From the NCBI RefSeq assembly GCF_020630935.1, contig NZ_JAHDIG010000026.1, positions 1 through 57,778 on the forward strand: a stretch of DNA of 57,778 nucleotides. Reading direction: 5' to 3'. Source of the stretch: Bernardetia sp. Lineage in GTDB: Bacteria > Bacteroidota > Bacteroidia > Cytophagales > Bernardetiaceae. The notes below the pieces were generated by a model. It was not told the DNA's origin and did no database searches. It saw only the letters and a list, made by a program, of their open reading frames with translations. This document shows positions 27,032 to 36,056 of this stretch, piece after piece (within the stretch, counting starts at the first letter, position 1; every line of letters starts with the position of its first letter). The position numbers were made by a program, and so were the translations under genes.

Positions 27032-28726
27032 ATGAAATCTTCAAAAATCTCTCTCAGAAAAATCTCTAAAGTTGCTTTGATGGCAAGCTCTACTTTATTT
27101 TTTGTGGCTTGTAATTCCTCTAAAAATACCAACTACGAAATGGCAGATAGTTCAGTAGCTGTTACTGAAGAAGATTATGCAGCCGAATCACCTACGAAAA
27201 TCTCTAGTAATAGAGAAATGTCAAGAGCTAAAAAAGACATTGCTAGTGGAGCTGTGATGAATGAGGCAGAAATGTATTATGATGAAGTTCCTCAAAATAC
27301 AGAAAACTACCAAAAACAGATAGAAAATAAGTTTATCCAATCACTCAAAGAACCTCTCTCTACGTTTTCTATTGATGTAGATAATGCGTCTTATTCCAAT
27401 GCTCGTCGTTTTATTCAGTCTGGGCAGCTTCCCAATCCAGATGCTGTTCGTATAGAAGAGTTTATCAATTACTTTGATTACGACTACAAAAATCCGACAG
27501 GAAAACATCCTTTTTCAGTTAGCACAGAAATTTCTACTGCGCCTTGGAATGAAAAGCACAAACTCGTCCATGTAGGCATACAAGGAAAAGATTTAGACTA
27601 TGGCAACCTTGCCCCTTCTAACCTTGTGTTTTTAATTGATGCTTCGGGTTCTATGGAAGCTCAAAACAAACTTCCTCTGCTTCGCTCTTCACTCAAACTT
27701 CTTCTTTCTCAACTTAGCGACAACGACCGTATTGCGATTGTAGCCTATGCAGGTGCAGCAGGTTTGGTTTTGGAATCTACGCCAGCTTCAGAAGAAGATA
27801 AGATTTTGAATGCGCTAGATGCTGTTTCGGCAGGAGGAAGTACAGCAGGTGGAGCAGGAATACAACTCGCTTATTCTTTGGCTAAAGATAATTTGATAAA
27901 AGATGGAAACAACCGAGTTATTTTGTGTACAGATGGCGATTTTAATGTGGGTGTAAATTCTCCAGATGAGCTTGTAAAAATGATTGAAACAAAACGTAAT
28001 GATGGAATTTTCTTGACTGTTTGTGGTTTTGGAATGGGTAATTACAAAGATTATCAAATGGAAGAACTTAGTAATGCAGGCAATGGAAACTATTTTTACA
28101 TAGACAATATTCAAGAAGCAAAAAAGGTGTTTGTAACACAAATGAGAGCTACAATGTTTACGATTGCTAAAGATGTCAAGATTCAGATTGAATTTAACCC
28201 TGCAAAAGTAGCTGCCTATCGTCTGATTGGTTACGAAAACAGAATGCTCAACAAAGAAGATTTCAATGATGATAAAAAAGATGCTGGAGAGCTTGGCGCA
28301 GGACACACCGTAACAGCACTTTATGAAGTAATTCCAGTAGGTGTAAAGAGCGAGTTTTTGCCTTCGGTGGATGATTTGCGTTACCAAAAAGAAGACAAAA
28401 TCAAAGAAAGTTATACGGCTGCTGCCTCTTCTGATGAACTTTTAAATTTAAAATTACGCTACAAAAAGCCAAATGAAGACACAAGTAATCTTATCGTAAA
28501 TCCTTTGAAGGATGAGAATATTAAGCTAGAAAAAACTTCTGATAATTTCCGTTTTTCGGCTGCTGTGGCAGAGTTTGGAATGCTTCTAAGAAATTCAGAA
28601 TACAAATCTAATGCTTCTTATAATCAAGTTATTGCCCTTGTCAAAGATTCCAAAGGAAAAGATTCGGAGGGCTACCGAGCAGAATTTTTGAAACTGGTAG
28701 AAAGCTGTCAACTAATGTCAAAATAA
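27032..28726 (+). CDS. von Willebrand factor A-domain lipoprotein, YfbK-like
   Basis: 564 residues. A lipoprotein signal (ASSTLFFVACNSS), a YfbK-type N-terminal region (PLSTFSIDVDNASYSNARRF, VRIEEFINYFDYDY) and a VWA domain from about 195 with a complete MIDAS (DASGSM near 200, the threonine/serine of GGSTAGGAG and the TDGDFN aspartate). The C-terminal part matches the DUF3520-type region (GHTVTALYEVIPVG). Such proteins bind partners through a metal ion and sit on the periplasmic or outer face; the biological role is not defined. Own terminator at 28792-28832. Confidence 0.88.
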   Translation: MKSSKISLRKISKVALMASSTLFFVACNSSKNTNYEMADSSVAVTEEDYAAESPTKISSNREMSRAKKDIASGAVMNEAEMYYDEVPQNTENYQKQIENKFIQSLKEPLSTFSIDVDNASYSNARRFIQSGQLPNPDAVRIEEFINYFDYDYKNPTGKHPFSVSTEISTAPWNEKHKLVHVGIQGKDLDYGNLAPSNLVFLIDASGSMEAQNKLPLLRSSLKLLLSQLSDNDRIAIVAYAGAAGLVLESTPASEEDKILNALDAVSAGGSTAGGAGIQLAYSLAKDNLIKDGNNRVILCTDGDFNVGVNSPDELVKMIETKRNDGIFLTVCGFGMGNYKDYQMEELSNAGNGNYFYIDNIQEAKKVFVTQMRATMFTIAKDVKIQIEFNPAKVAAYRLIGYENRMLNKEDFNDDKKDAGELGAGHTVTALYEVIPVGVKSEFLPSVDDLRYQKEDKIKESYTAAASSDELLNLKLRYKKPNEDTSNLIVNPLKDENIKLEKTSDNFRFSAAVAEFGMLLRNSEYKSNASYNQVIALVKDSKGKDSEGYRAEFLKLVESCQLMSK

Positions 28727-28791
28727 AATATGTAGAGAGAATATGCTAGTTATGAAAAGCTAAATCAATCACCAATTTACCTATCAATTTT

Positions 28792-28832
28792 AAAAAGTCA
28801 TTTCTAATTTATCTTAGAGATGGCTTTTTTTG
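28792..28832 (+). terminator. Intrinsic terminator after the YfbK-like gene
   Basis: A 15-bp stem with two G-T pairs (28792-28806 with 28815-28829), 8-base loop and a seven-T run. It isolates the following NhaC-family unit. Confidence 0.82.
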
Positions 28833-28874
28833 ATTTTTAAGACTTTGCATAATTCATTTGTTAGAGATAAAGCC

Positions 28875-28882
28875 TACCTTTG
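28875..28882 (+). promoter_or_regulatory. -7 promoter element for the leader ORF and transporter gene
   Basis: TACCTTTG, exact TAnnTTTG. The nearest TTGs upstream are 14 and 27 bases away, neither ideal. It predicts a transcript start near 28889, which puts the leader ORF about 45 bases into the mRNA. Confidence 0.6.
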
Positions 28883-28933
28883 CAGCTCAATTATCAAGAA
28901 TCTCTATATATAATATAAGAGATAGCAACCTGC

Positions 28934-29080
28934 ATGCGTAAGCAAGGTGCTACAATAGATAAGCCAATACCTATTATCGTATTGGAAAAAAAACGCCTTC
29001 GTTTTAGGTGGTTTTATCTGACTGCTTATTTCTTTTACATAGAAGAGATTATTGATAATTTTTTAACATCAAACCAATAA
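28934..29080 (+). CDS. Candidate aromatic-rich leader peptide upstream of the NhaC-family gene
   Basis: A 48-codon ORF (ATG 28934, TAA 29078-29080) ending 6 bases before the transporter ATG. Residues 24-35 read FRWFYLTAYFFY: eight of twelve are Phe, Tyr or Trp. Its ATG lies in the loop of a hairpin (TAGC-ACCTGC at 28923-28933 with GC-AGGT-GCTA at 28942-28952). Alternative pairings follow: CCAATA/TATTGG (28964-28969 with 28980-28985), AAAACG/CGTTTT (28990-28995 with 29000-29005) and AGATAA/TTATCT (28957-28962 with 29014-29019). This fits a leader peptide whose ribosome stalling reports aromatic amino acid supply, or a translationally coupled small protein. No strong terminator follows the codon run, only a weak AT hairpin before TTTTTT. 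AT-rich DNA makes TTT/TAT codons common, so chance is possible. Confidence 0.45.
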   Translation: MRKQGATIDKPIPIIVLEKKRLRFRWFYLTAYFFYIEEIIDNFLTSNQ

Positions 29081-29086
29081 CTCTCT

Positions 29087-30403
29087 ATGAAAAAAGTAAA
29101 TATCAAAACACTTCCTACTCCCAAAGCAAATGGCGTAGCTCTCTTTCCTCTTATTATTTTTGTAGGCATATTCTTAGGTGCAGGCATCTACTTTCAAGAT
29201 TTTTATGCTTTACCTTCTCCTATTGCTGTTTGTATAGGAATTTTGGCAGCTTTTATTTTGATAAAAATTCCATTCAAAGAAAATATAGATATTTTTTTGA
29301 AAGGCTGTGGGGAGGAAAAAATCCTAACGATGTGTATTATTTATCTGTTGGCAGGAGCATTTTCTGCTGTTACTAAAGCCACAGGTAGTGTGGATGCTGT
29401 TGTTAGCTTAGGTATTAATTACATTTCTCCTAGCTATTATCCTGCTGGAATATTTCTAGTCGCTGCTTTTTTATCATTATCAGCTGGTACGTCTGTCGGA
29501 GCTATCGTAGCATTGGGCTCTGTAGTTGTAGCCTTATCTGAGCAAAGTGGTATTTCGCTTTCCCTTTTGAGTGCTGCTCTCTTGACAGGAGCAATGTTTG
29601 GTGATAATCTTTCTATTATTTCTGATACTACCATTGTAGCTACTCAATCTTTAGGTTGTGAAATGAAAGATAAAATGAGAACTAACGCTAAAATAGCATT
29701 ACCTGCTGCCTTGATTACAGTTGCTATTCTAATAGTGCATGGGTTTTCTTTTGAAGTTTCCTCTCCTAACTCCATCGCATCTTCCGAAATTTCTTGGTTA
29801 CTTATCGTGCCTTATGTATTTGTTATTGTTGCCTCTTTGGCAGGACTAAATGTATTTGTTGTTTTGTTTTTAGGAGTAGTTTTGTCTGGTATGATAGGAC
29901 TTTATGGCAATCATTTTGATATTATCGGTTTTAGCAAAACAGCTTATGCAGGGTTTGAAGGAATGAGCGAAATATTTTACCTTTCTCTTCTTACAGGAGG
30001 TTTAGCTGCTATGGTAGAAAAAGGTGGAGGCATACAGTTTGTTTTAGAAAAAATTAGTCATTCTATCAAAAGCCAACATACAGCACTAATTGGAATAGCG
30101 ACGTTAGTAAGCACTATCAATTTATGTATTGCTAATAATACTGTTTCTATTCTTATTTCTGGAAAAATAGCCAAAACAATTAGTGATAATTATTCTATCC
30201 GTCCTCAAGTAACAGCCTCTTTATTAGATATTTTCGCCTGTATTGTTCAAGGACTTTTACCCTATGGAGCGCAGGTATTATTACTGATGAGCTTGAGCAA
30301 AGGAAAAATAAATTATTTTGAGCTTCTATCTCAGTCGTGGTATTTACATATTCTAGCTATTTTTTCACTTGGCTTGTTATTCCAAAATAGAAAAGCTAAC
30401 TGA
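29087..30403 (+). CDS. NhaC-family Na+/H+ antiporter or amino acid transporter
   Basis: 438 residues, about 11 hydrophobic helices. NhaC-family landmarks: YLLAGAFSAVTKATGSVDAVV, LSLSAGTSVGAIVALGSV, LTGAMFGDNLSIISDTTIVATQSLGC and, late in the protein, ANNTVSILISGKIAK and LLPYGAQVLLLMSL. Classical members exchange sodium for protons; other members of this superfamily are assigned to methionine, lysine or tyrosine uptake from regulon analyses. The aromatic-rich leader ORF just upstream favours an aromatic amino acid substrate here, which is inference. Start ATG 29087 is 6 bases after the leader stop. Ends at a terminator shared with menD on the other strand. Confidence 0.85.
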   Translation: MKKVNIKTLPTPKANGVALFPLIIFVGIFLGAGIYFQDFYALPSPIAVCIGILAAFILIKIPFKENIDIFLKGCGEEKILTMCIIYLLAGAFSAVTKATGSVDAVVSLGINYISPSYYPAGIFLVAAFLSLSAGTSVGAIVALGSVVVALSEQSGISLSLLSAALLTGAMFGDNLSIISDTTIVATQSLGCEMKDKMRTNAKIALPAALITVAILIVHGFSFEVSSPNSIASSEISWLLIVPYVFVIVASLAGLNVFVVLFLGVVLSGMIGLYGNHFDIIGFSKTAYAGFEGMSEIFYLSLLTGGLAAMVEKGGGIQFVLEKISHSIKSQHTALIGIATLVSTINLCIANNTVSILISGKIAKTISDNYSIRPQVTASLLDIFACIVQGLLPYGAQVLLLMSLSKGKINYFELLSQSWYLHILAIFSLGLLFQNRKAN

Positions 30404-30411
30404 CTAAATAG

Positions 30412-30446
30412 AAGAGGCTGTCCGAAAAGGTCAGTCTCTTTTTTTT
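30412..30446 (+). terminator. Intrinsic terminator after the NhaC-family gene
   Basis: A stem of about 11 pairs with one mismatch (30412-30423 with 30429-30440) and a five-base loop, then eight Ts (30439-30446). Confidence 0.8.
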
Positions 30447-30491
30447 ATAATTATTTCTTTGTTATAACTTTAAAATTATTGTAAGTCCTAC

Positions 30492-32255
30492 CTAATCCAC
30501 TTCCAAAACTTTTGCAGCCTTTTTATAATCTTGTAATACTTTTGTATTGATTTCTATATTTGTTTTTACTTCAATGATGGTAATTCTATTTCTTTTATTA
30601 ATTTCTAGTTCTGTATTTTCTAAAGCCTTTTCAAAGCTATTTTTATCTTCACAAAAAGCATATTCTAGTTCAAACTCTTCGCTTAACTTTTTAGCTTTTA
30701 GAGGCTGTTTTACTACAAAAAAATCATCTATTTCTGGCTGCTTGGCACACTCTGGTAACATTTTAAAAATGCCTCCACCGTGGTTGTTGAGCAAAATGAC
30801 AATCAAGTTTGAGGGCAAATAATCATTCCAAAATGCATTTCTATCATAGAAAAAAGCGACATCACCTGTCAAGAGAATATTTAGTTTTTCTTCATGAGCT
30901 ATGGCGTGTCCGATGGCTGTACTGGTAGAACCGTCAATACCACTTGTGCCACGGTTGGCAAAAACTTCTACCTCGCCGTGGGCTTCTTTATCTAAGTTGA
31001 GATAGTTGGCATAGCGTACACTCATACTATTAGCTAAATGTAAATTTGTAGATTTTGGTAAATTTTTCATTACCATCTTTACAGCTTCAAATTCTGAAAA
31101 AGGTTGCTCTGCAAAAAATGTAGCATTTAATTTTCTGATTTCTGCATCCATTGCTCTCCAATTATCTACAAAAAAAGATTGTCTATACGATTCAGCAAAA
31201 CGAGTTTGTTTTTCTAACACTTTTCTAAAGAAATAAGACGGGTTCAGAGGAATCACTTTTGTGAGTGATTGGAATGTATCAGCCACTTGTCCTGCTGGTT
31301 GGATGTGCCAATGCTCAATAGCACGATATTCACGCAAAAACTTTTTCAAATTTTTAGAAATAACTGACTTTCCAAAAGTAATCAATAAGTCTGGACGAAG
31401 TTCTTCTAAGTTTTCTCTGTTCATCAGAAAAACATCTTGATGCTGAAGGCTATTTTTTACAGTATGAAGGTTTGAAATTACATCTGCCACAACAGTAACC
31501 TCTAAATCATTTAGAGATGAAACTAAGCGTTCGTTATAACGCATTTGTCCTCCTACAATTAGCTTCTCTTCTGTATTGTTCCACACTTCTAAGAGTTCTA
31601 ACCAATGTTGTGTTCTGATTTTCGGACGACTATGAATCTGTTCTATTATCTTAACTTCATTATCGTATTTTATCTTATTTTGATACAAATTATTTATATC
31701 CTCTTCGTCGTTATTTTCTACTGGTGGATAAAAAGGTTCACGAAAAGGCGCATTGATATGAACAGGCGCAGAAGGATAGGTTTTAGATAAATTTATAGCT
31801 TCTGAAACAATACGTCCGACGTGCCAAACAGCATCTTTATGAGATAAATCTATGGGCAATGTGTAGCTTTCCTTTACGTGTTTTCCATAAATATTATTCT
31901 GCCGTATAGTCTGTCCATCTAATTGGTCTATCCACTCTGGAGGACGGTCAGCCGTCAAGACAATCAAAGGAATTTGCTGAAAATAAGCCTCTGCAATAGC
32001 TGGCGCATAATTGTAGGCGGCCGAACCCGATGTACAAATCAAAACTACTGGTTTGTTTGTCTGTTGTGCAATGCCTAAAGCAACAAAAGCTGCTGAACGC
32101 TCATCGGCTACCACTTTGCAATTTAGATTTTCATGTCTTGCAAAAGCTAAAGTCAGAGGTGCAGAACGAGAACCGGGAGAAATAATCACGTTTTCTATTC
32201 CGTGTTTGTAGCAAATATGAGCAATGTTCCAAATAGGTTGAAGAGCGTATGACAT
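30492..32255 (-). CDS. menD: 2-succinyl-5-enolpyruvyl-6-hydroxy-3-cyclohexene-1-carboxylate synthase (MenD)
   Basis: 587 residues. A thiamine-diphosphate enzyme of menaquinone biosynthesis that joins isochorismate and 2-oxoglutarate. The MenD N-terminus is clear: HICYKHGIENVIISPGSRSAPLTLAF, VVADERSAAFVALGIA, CTSGSAAYNYAPAIAEAY and LTADRPPEWIDQLDGQTIRQ. The C-terminal TPP-binding part has NRGTSGIDGSTSTAIGHA and LLTGDVAFFYDRNAFWN, then LLNNHGGGIFKMLP. Length fits the family. No other men genes are in this window. Convergent with the NhaC-family gene. Menaquinone is the usual respiratory quinone in this phylum. Confidence 0.95.
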   Translation of the reverse strand: MSYALQPIWNIAHICYKHGIENVIISPGSRSAPLTLAFARHENLNCKVVADERSAAFVALGIAQQTNKPVVLICTSGSAAYNYAPAIAEAYFQQIPLIVLTADRPPEWIDQLDGQTIRQNNIYGKHVKESYTLPIDLSHKDAVWHVGRIVSEAINLSKTYPSAPVHINAPFREPFYPPVENNDEEDINNLYQNKIKYDNEVKIIEQIHSRPKIRTQHWLELLEVWNNTEEKLIVGGQMRYNERLVSSLNDLEVTVVADVISNLHTVKNSLQHQDVFLMNRENLEELRPDLLITFGKSVISKNLKKFLREYRAIEHWHIQPAGQVADTFQSLTKVIPLNPSYFFRKVLEKQTRFAESYRQSFFVDNWRAMDAEIRKLNATFFAEQPFSEFEAVKMVMKNLPKSTNLHLANSMSVRYANYLNLDKEAHGEVEVFANRGTSGIDGSTSTAIGHAIAHEEKLNILLTGDVAFFYDRNAFWNDYLPSNLIVILLNNHGGGIFKMLPECAKQPEIDDFFVVKQPLKAKKLSEEFELEYAFCEDKNSFEKALENTELEINKRNRITIIEVKTNIEINTKVLQDYKKAAKVLEVD

Positions 32256-32540
32256 AACTGAGTGGACAATTTTAAAATGGACAATGAATAATTGAACTGC
32301 ACAATCGGATATGAATAGTTTTATTCATCAATTAGGTATAAGTCTGTTCTGAATAACTCTTTGCAAGCAAAATGTTATAACAAGTTTACAAAATTTATAG
32401 AAGTATCTCTAAAAAGCATGTTATTATGAATTTTAATCTTGCTTTCTTTAGTGTTTCTTTCTTAATTTAAGAGTTTGGCATATTAATAGCTATTTAACTT
32501 AACGTGATTGCCACGAGATTGGTAATTTTTTCATGGCTAT
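32256..32540. other. Intergenic region upstream of menD
   Basis: AT-rich; it holds only a small hairpin ATGAATA/TATTCAT (32311-32328) and no exact promoter match that I can see. I see no gene. Confidence 0.5.
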
Positions 32541-32577
32541 AAAAAAGAGGTTTCAGCATGTTCTGAAGCCTTTTTTT
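32541..32577 (-). terminator. Bidirectional terminator after truB
   Basis: A nine-base stem (32548-32556 with 32563-32571, one G-T pair), six-base loop, with A-run 32541-32546 and T-run 32571-32577. On the minus strand it ends the TMEM175/lipoprotein/truB unit. Confidence 0.85.
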
Positions 32578-32623
32578 GTGGGTTTATTTTCGTTATATCA
32601 AAAGCAAGCCTTTGAGTTACAAG

Positions 32624-33343
32624 TTATTGTTTTTCTTTTGGTTTCCACTTTTCTAAAAACTCTTCTATGGTTTGGGCATCTTCTATTTTGAAATCGCCTA
32701 TTCTTGTTCTTCGAAGACCAGAAAGGTGTGCGCCTGTTTCTAGTTGCTTTCCTAAATCGTGAGCAAGACTTCGGATATATGTTCCCTTACTGCAAACGAC
32801 TCTCAAAGAAATAATGGCTTTTTGTTCTGATAAGTCTGATTCTAAAATTTCTAATTCTGAAATAGTTACTTTTCTTGACTTTAGCTCTATTTCTTCGCCT
32901 TTTCTTGCCGATTTGTAGGCTCTTTTTCCATCTACTTGCACAGCCGAAAAAATGGGTGGAACTTGGTCTATTTCTCCTTCAAAATGCTTTAAAGCATCTT
33001 TTATCTTTTCTAAAGTAATTTCTGAAGTATCTTTTTCGTTTTCTAGTTCGGTCTCCAAATCATAGGAGGGAGTAGTAAAGCCAAAGGTAATTTGGGCAAT
33101 ATATTCTTTTTCCTGTCCTTGAAACTGCTCTATTTGTTTTGTCATTTTTCCAGAGCAGAGAATCAGAAGTCCTGTGGCAAGTGGGTCTAACGTCCCTGCA
33201 TGTCCGACCTTAACTTTTTTCTTCTGTTCATATTTTTTGATAGCATAACGAATTTTATTGACCACATCAAAAGACGACCAAGTAAGTGGCTTGTCTATCA
33301 AAATTACTTTTCCTTGTGAGAATATTCCTTGTTCTTGTTGCAT
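32624..33343 (-). CDS. truB: tRNA pseudouridine(55) synthase TruB
   Basis: 239 residues. The enzyme converts U55 of the tRNA T-arm to pseudouridine. Key motifs: GKVILIDKPLTWSSFDVVNKIR near the start, GHAGTLDPLATGLLILCSGK with catalytic Asp53, YIAQITFGFTTPSYDLE, PPIFSAVQVDGKRAYKSARKG and CSKGTYIRSLAHDLGK. It is near the short end for the family and lacks a C-terminal PUA domain, which is common in this phylum. It is last in an apparent operon with a lipoprotein gene (27-base gap) and a TMEM175 gene. Confidence 0.96.
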   Translation of the reverse strand: MQQEQGIFSQGKVILIDKPLTWSSFDVVNKIRYAIKKYEQKKKVKVGHAGTLDPLATGLLILCSGKMTKQIEQFQGQEKEYIAQITFGFTTPSYDLETELENEKDTSEITLEKIKDALKHFEGEIDQVPPIFSAVQVDGKRAYKSARKGEEIELKSRKVTISELEILESDLSEQKAIISLRVVCSKGTYIRSLAHDLGKQLETGAHLSGLRRTRIGDFKIEDAQTIEEFLEKWKPKEKQ

Positions 33344-33370
33344 TTTTTTCTGATTAATAATTTGATATAT

Positions 33371-33862
33371 CTATTTTTGAGCTAGTCTCAACCTTGTTCC
33401 TCTCAAGTTTTCTCTGATGAAACATATTGCCCAATCATTCTTGCCATCGTGCATTTGTATAGTAAGTGTAGCATCTGTAAACTCTACGATATTCCAATAT
33501 CTATCTTTTTTATTGGGGTCGTAGAGATGGATTTGATGGTCTTTTTCCAAATATCTCCACAACACTGCTTCATTATTTTCATACATATTAGTATGTAAGA
33601 TACCTTTTGTTCCTTTATGATTGTTCATTTCAAATTCTACATACATAGTATTTACTTTTGACTGCATAACCGAATCTTTATGTTTTCTCATCTGCTCTCT
33701 CATGTTTTTGGGAAAATCATCAATATCTTCTTCTAATAGTGTTGAACTTAGGCTTTTAGTTACCCACTTTCCTTCCAATGTTTTTAGTCTGCTTTCACAA
33801 CTCATCAAAGAAATGATTAGAAAAACAATTATTATAAATGGAGTGTTTTTTATTGTTGCCAA
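33371..33862 (-). CDS. Small predicted lipoprotein of unknown function
   Basis: 163 residues with a lipoprotein signal (PFIIIVFLIISLMSCES, cysteine near residue 22). The mature part begins LKTLEGKWVTKSL and has several short beta-strands (MYVEFEMNN, ILHTNMY, WNIVEFTDATLTIQM), a layout like the lipocalin-like DUF domains common in Bacteroidota, but I cannot assign a family. It sits between the TMEM175 gene (13-base gap) and truB (27-base gap), so it is very likely co-transcribed with them. No functional link to tRNA modification is evident. Confidence 0.72.
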   Translation of the reverse strand: MATIKNTPFIIIVFLIISLMSCESRLKTLEGKWVTKSLSSTLLEEDIDDFPKNMREQMRKHKDSVMQSKVNTMYVEFEMNNHKGTKGILHTNMYENNEAVLWRYLEKDHQIHLYDPNKKDRYWNIVEFTDATLTIQMHDGKNDWAICFIRENLRGTRLRLAQK

Positions 33863-33875
33863 ATTGATATTGTTT

Positions 33876-34505
33876 TTAGTTTAGGTGTTCGATGTCTTTA
33901 TCATTGTCTTGTTTTTGTTGCTTTTTTATTTCTTTATAAAGCGTTTTTTCAATGCGTTTGTCTGGAACTATCCAAAGCAAAGCTACACCAAAGTAAATAG
34001 AAATAGAAACCCATGGGCTAATAAAAGAGAGAGGAATTGCAGCAGCGTATAAAACCAATGAAACTTTGCCTTTGTAGTCTTTTCCAATGGCTTTATGCAG
34101 GACAGAGTCTTCGCCATGAATTTTGAGAATCATATTCTGCAAAATAAAATAGGCTATTGCACTCATTAGTAAAACTACTCCATAAAGTGCATCTGGAATA
34201 GGAGCAAACTTTGTCTCACCCAACCAACCCGACGTAAATGGAATCAATGAAAGCCAAAAAAGTAGGTGGAGATTTGCCCAAAGCACTTTTCCTTTGACAT
34301 ATTTTGTAGCTTGAAAAAGATGATGATGATTGTTCCAATAAATGCCCAAGTAGAGAAAACTCAAAATATAGCTGATAAATACAGGATATACTTCTTGTAA
34401 ATCGTGCAAATCATTTCCTTTTGGAACTTTCATTTCCAATACCATAATGGTAATGAGGATTGCCAATACACCATCACTAAAGGCTTCTAATCTATTTGAT
34501 TTCAT
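33876..34505 (-). CDS. TMEM175-family potassium channel-like protein (DUF1211)
   Basis: 209 residues from ATG 34505. The hallmark N-terminus NRLEAFSDGVLAILITIMVLEM carries the conserved R-x3-FSD motif of the first helix, which forms the pore gate in TMEM175 channels. Six hydrophobic helices follow, with YWNNHHHLF in the third. The frame is open to a TTG at 34547, but that TTG lies inside a TAAATTTG promoter element and would add a tail absent from the family. Bacterial members form tetrameric potassium-selective channels. First gene of the unit with the lipoprotein gene and truB. Confidence 0.87.
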   Translation of the reverse strand: MKSNRLEAFSDGVLAILITIMVLEMKVPKGNDLHDLQEVYPVFISYILSFLYLGIYWNNHHHLFQATKYVKGKVLWANLHLLFWLSLIPFTSGWLGETKFAPIPDALYGVVLLMSAIAYFILQNMILKIHGEDSVLHKAIGKDYKGKVSLVLYAAAIPLSFISPWVSISIYFGVALLWIVPDKRIEKTLYKEIKKQQKQDNDKDIEHLN

Positions 34506-34544
34506 TCTATTTGTATAAAAAGAAAAAGATAAATCTGAAAAAAT

Positions 34545-34552
34545 CAAATTTA
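34545..34552 (-). promoter_or_regulatory. -7 promoter element for the TMEM175/truB unit
   Basis: TAAATTTG on the minus strand, 39 bases before ATG 34505. No clear -33 TTG. It overlaps the apparent upstream TTG start and argues against it. Confidence 0.5.
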
Positions 34553-34593
34553 CCTTTTTGTAATGGAATAACCTAAAATGAGAATTTGTCTGT

Positions 34594-35040
34594 TTACATT
34601 CCGTGTTGTGTTTCTATTTTGGCAGCCTTCCAGCTCTCAAAACCACCATCTAGCTCAATAATGCGTTCGAAGCCCATCTCCTTTGCCTTTTCTACGGCTC
34701 TTGCACTACGTCCACCCGATTTACAGTATAAAAAGAGAGGTTTGTCTTTTTCTAGCTTCGAAAGCTCTTCCTCAAAAGAATCTCCATTGATGTCAATGTT
34801 TTTGGCTTTTAGAATACTTGCTTGTTCAAACTCTTGAGGAGTTCTGACATCGACAATATTGTATAATTTGAGTTCAGCCATTTTGATACGAAACTCTGGA
34901 GCTTCTAGTTTTTCAACTTTCTGATTAGTAACTTCTGTTTGCTCTGTATTTGTTGTTGTATCTGCTTTTTTAGTGTTGTTACAAGATGTAATTGAAACGA
35001 ACAGACTAAAAAAAGCAATAATAAAGATTGATTTTTTCAT
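34594..35040 (-). CDS. Rhodanese-domain lipoprotein
   Basis: 148 residues. A lipoprotein signal (FFSLFVSITSCNN, cysteine near residue 20) leads a low-complexity linker and a single rhodanese domain: YNIVDVRTPQEFEQASI, then FLYCKSGGRSARAVEKAKEMGF, with the catalytic cysteine in the loop C-K-S-G-G-R (near residue 105), and LDGGFESWKAA. Single-domain exported rhodaneses handle sulfane sulfur or thiol groups; the exact partner is unknown. It lies 70 bases after lipA on the same strand, so co-transcription with lipoate synthesis, which also uses sulfur, is possible. Confidence 0.88.
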   Translation of the reverse strand: MKKSIFIIAFFSLFVSITSCNNTKKADTTTNTEQTEVTNQKVEKLEAPEFRIKMAELKLYNIVDVRTPQEFEQASILKAKNIDINGDSFEEELSKLEKDKPLFLYCKSGGRSARAVEKAKEMGFERIIELDGGFESWKAAKIETQHGM

Positions 35041-35110
35041 AGAATAATTATTTGGTATTATTTGCGCTAAACCGTAAAACGAGAGTAAAACCGTTGTTTA
35101 GGGGCATTAT

Positions 35111-36010
35111 TTATACATTTACATGTCTTTCGGCGTGATAAGAAGAGCGAACCAATGCACCAGATTCTACATATTTTAGACCTCGTTTCAACCCTTCTTC
35201 CTTGTAGAAATCAAATACTTCTGGATGTACATATTCAGTAACAGCAAGGTGCATTCTTGTAGGTTGCATATATTGCCCAATAGTAAGAATATCACAACCG
35301 TTTTCCACCAAATCGTCCATAGTTTTCAAAACCTCTTCATTGGTTTCGCCTAAGCCGACCATAATTCCAGTTTTGGTACGTTTGCCATACGCTTTGGTAC
35401 GCTTGATTTGTTCCAAACTGCGTGCATAACGAGCCTGTGGACGCACACGCTTGTAGAGTCTTTCCACCGTTTCTATATTATGTGAAACTACTTCTTGCCC
35501 TGCCGAAATCATTGTTTCTAAGGCTTCCCAGTTAGCTTTTGTATCTGGAATGAGTGTTTCGATAGTTGTTTTTGGAGAAAGTTCTTTTGTAAACTTGACA
35601 GTGTTGTGCCAAATTTCTGCACCACGGTCTTTGAGTTCATCACGATTAACAGAAGTTATAACAGCGTGTTTTACTTTCATTAGGCTGATTGCTTCTGCTA
35701 CTCTTCTTGGTTCGTCAGTGTCATATTCTGGTGGACGACCCGTCTGTACAGCACAAAATGAACAACCACGAGTACATACATTTCCCAATATCATAAAGGT
35801 AGCCGTTCCAGCTCCCCAACACTCTCCCATATTTGGACAGTTTCCACTTTGGCAAATAGTATGCAACTTATGTTTGCTGACTAGCTCGTTTACTTGCTTA
35901 TAATTTTCTCCGACGGGCAGGCGAACACGCAACCAATCTGGCTTTTTGCCACTAAGCTCTTCTGGAGTTTTATTTTTTGCATTTATATTTATAACTGGTA
36001 ATTCTATCAT
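35111..36010 (-). CDS. lipA: Lipoyl synthase LipA
   Basis: 299 residues. A radical SAM enzyme that inserts two sulfur atoms into protein-bound octanoyl chains to make lipoate. The auxiliary-cluster cysteines are C53, C58 and C64 ([12 protein letters not shown]), the SAM-cluster cysteines C79, C83 and C86 (CTRGCSFC), and the C-terminal RSSYHAE supplies the conserved serine. Length and motifs are complete. A promoter element lies at 36057-36064. lipB is not in the window. Confidence 0.97.
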   Translation of the reverse strand: MIELPVININAKNKTPEELSGKKPDWLRVRLPVGENYKQVNELVSKHKLHTICQSGNCPNMGECWGAGTATFMILGNVCTRGCSFCAVQTGRPPEYDTDEPRRVAEAISLMKVKHAVITSVNRDELKDRGAEIWHNTVKFTKELSPKTTIETLIPDTKANWEALETMISAGQEVVSHNIETVERLYKRVRPQARYARSLEQIKRTKAYGKRTKTGIMVGLGETNEEVLKTMDDLVENGCDILTIGQYMQPTRMHLAVTEYVHPEVFDFYKEEGLKRGLKYVESGALVRSSYHAERHVNV

Positions 36011-36056
36011 ATTATATAGCAGTTTCTCGCTGTTTTTTGGTTAAATTCTCTTTATA

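Noticed and set aside
28921-29020. Known riboswitch (SAM-II, TPP, cobalamin) before the NhaC-family gene
   Set aside because: None of the conserved core sequences I know for these classes is present; the leader-ORF explanation fits better.
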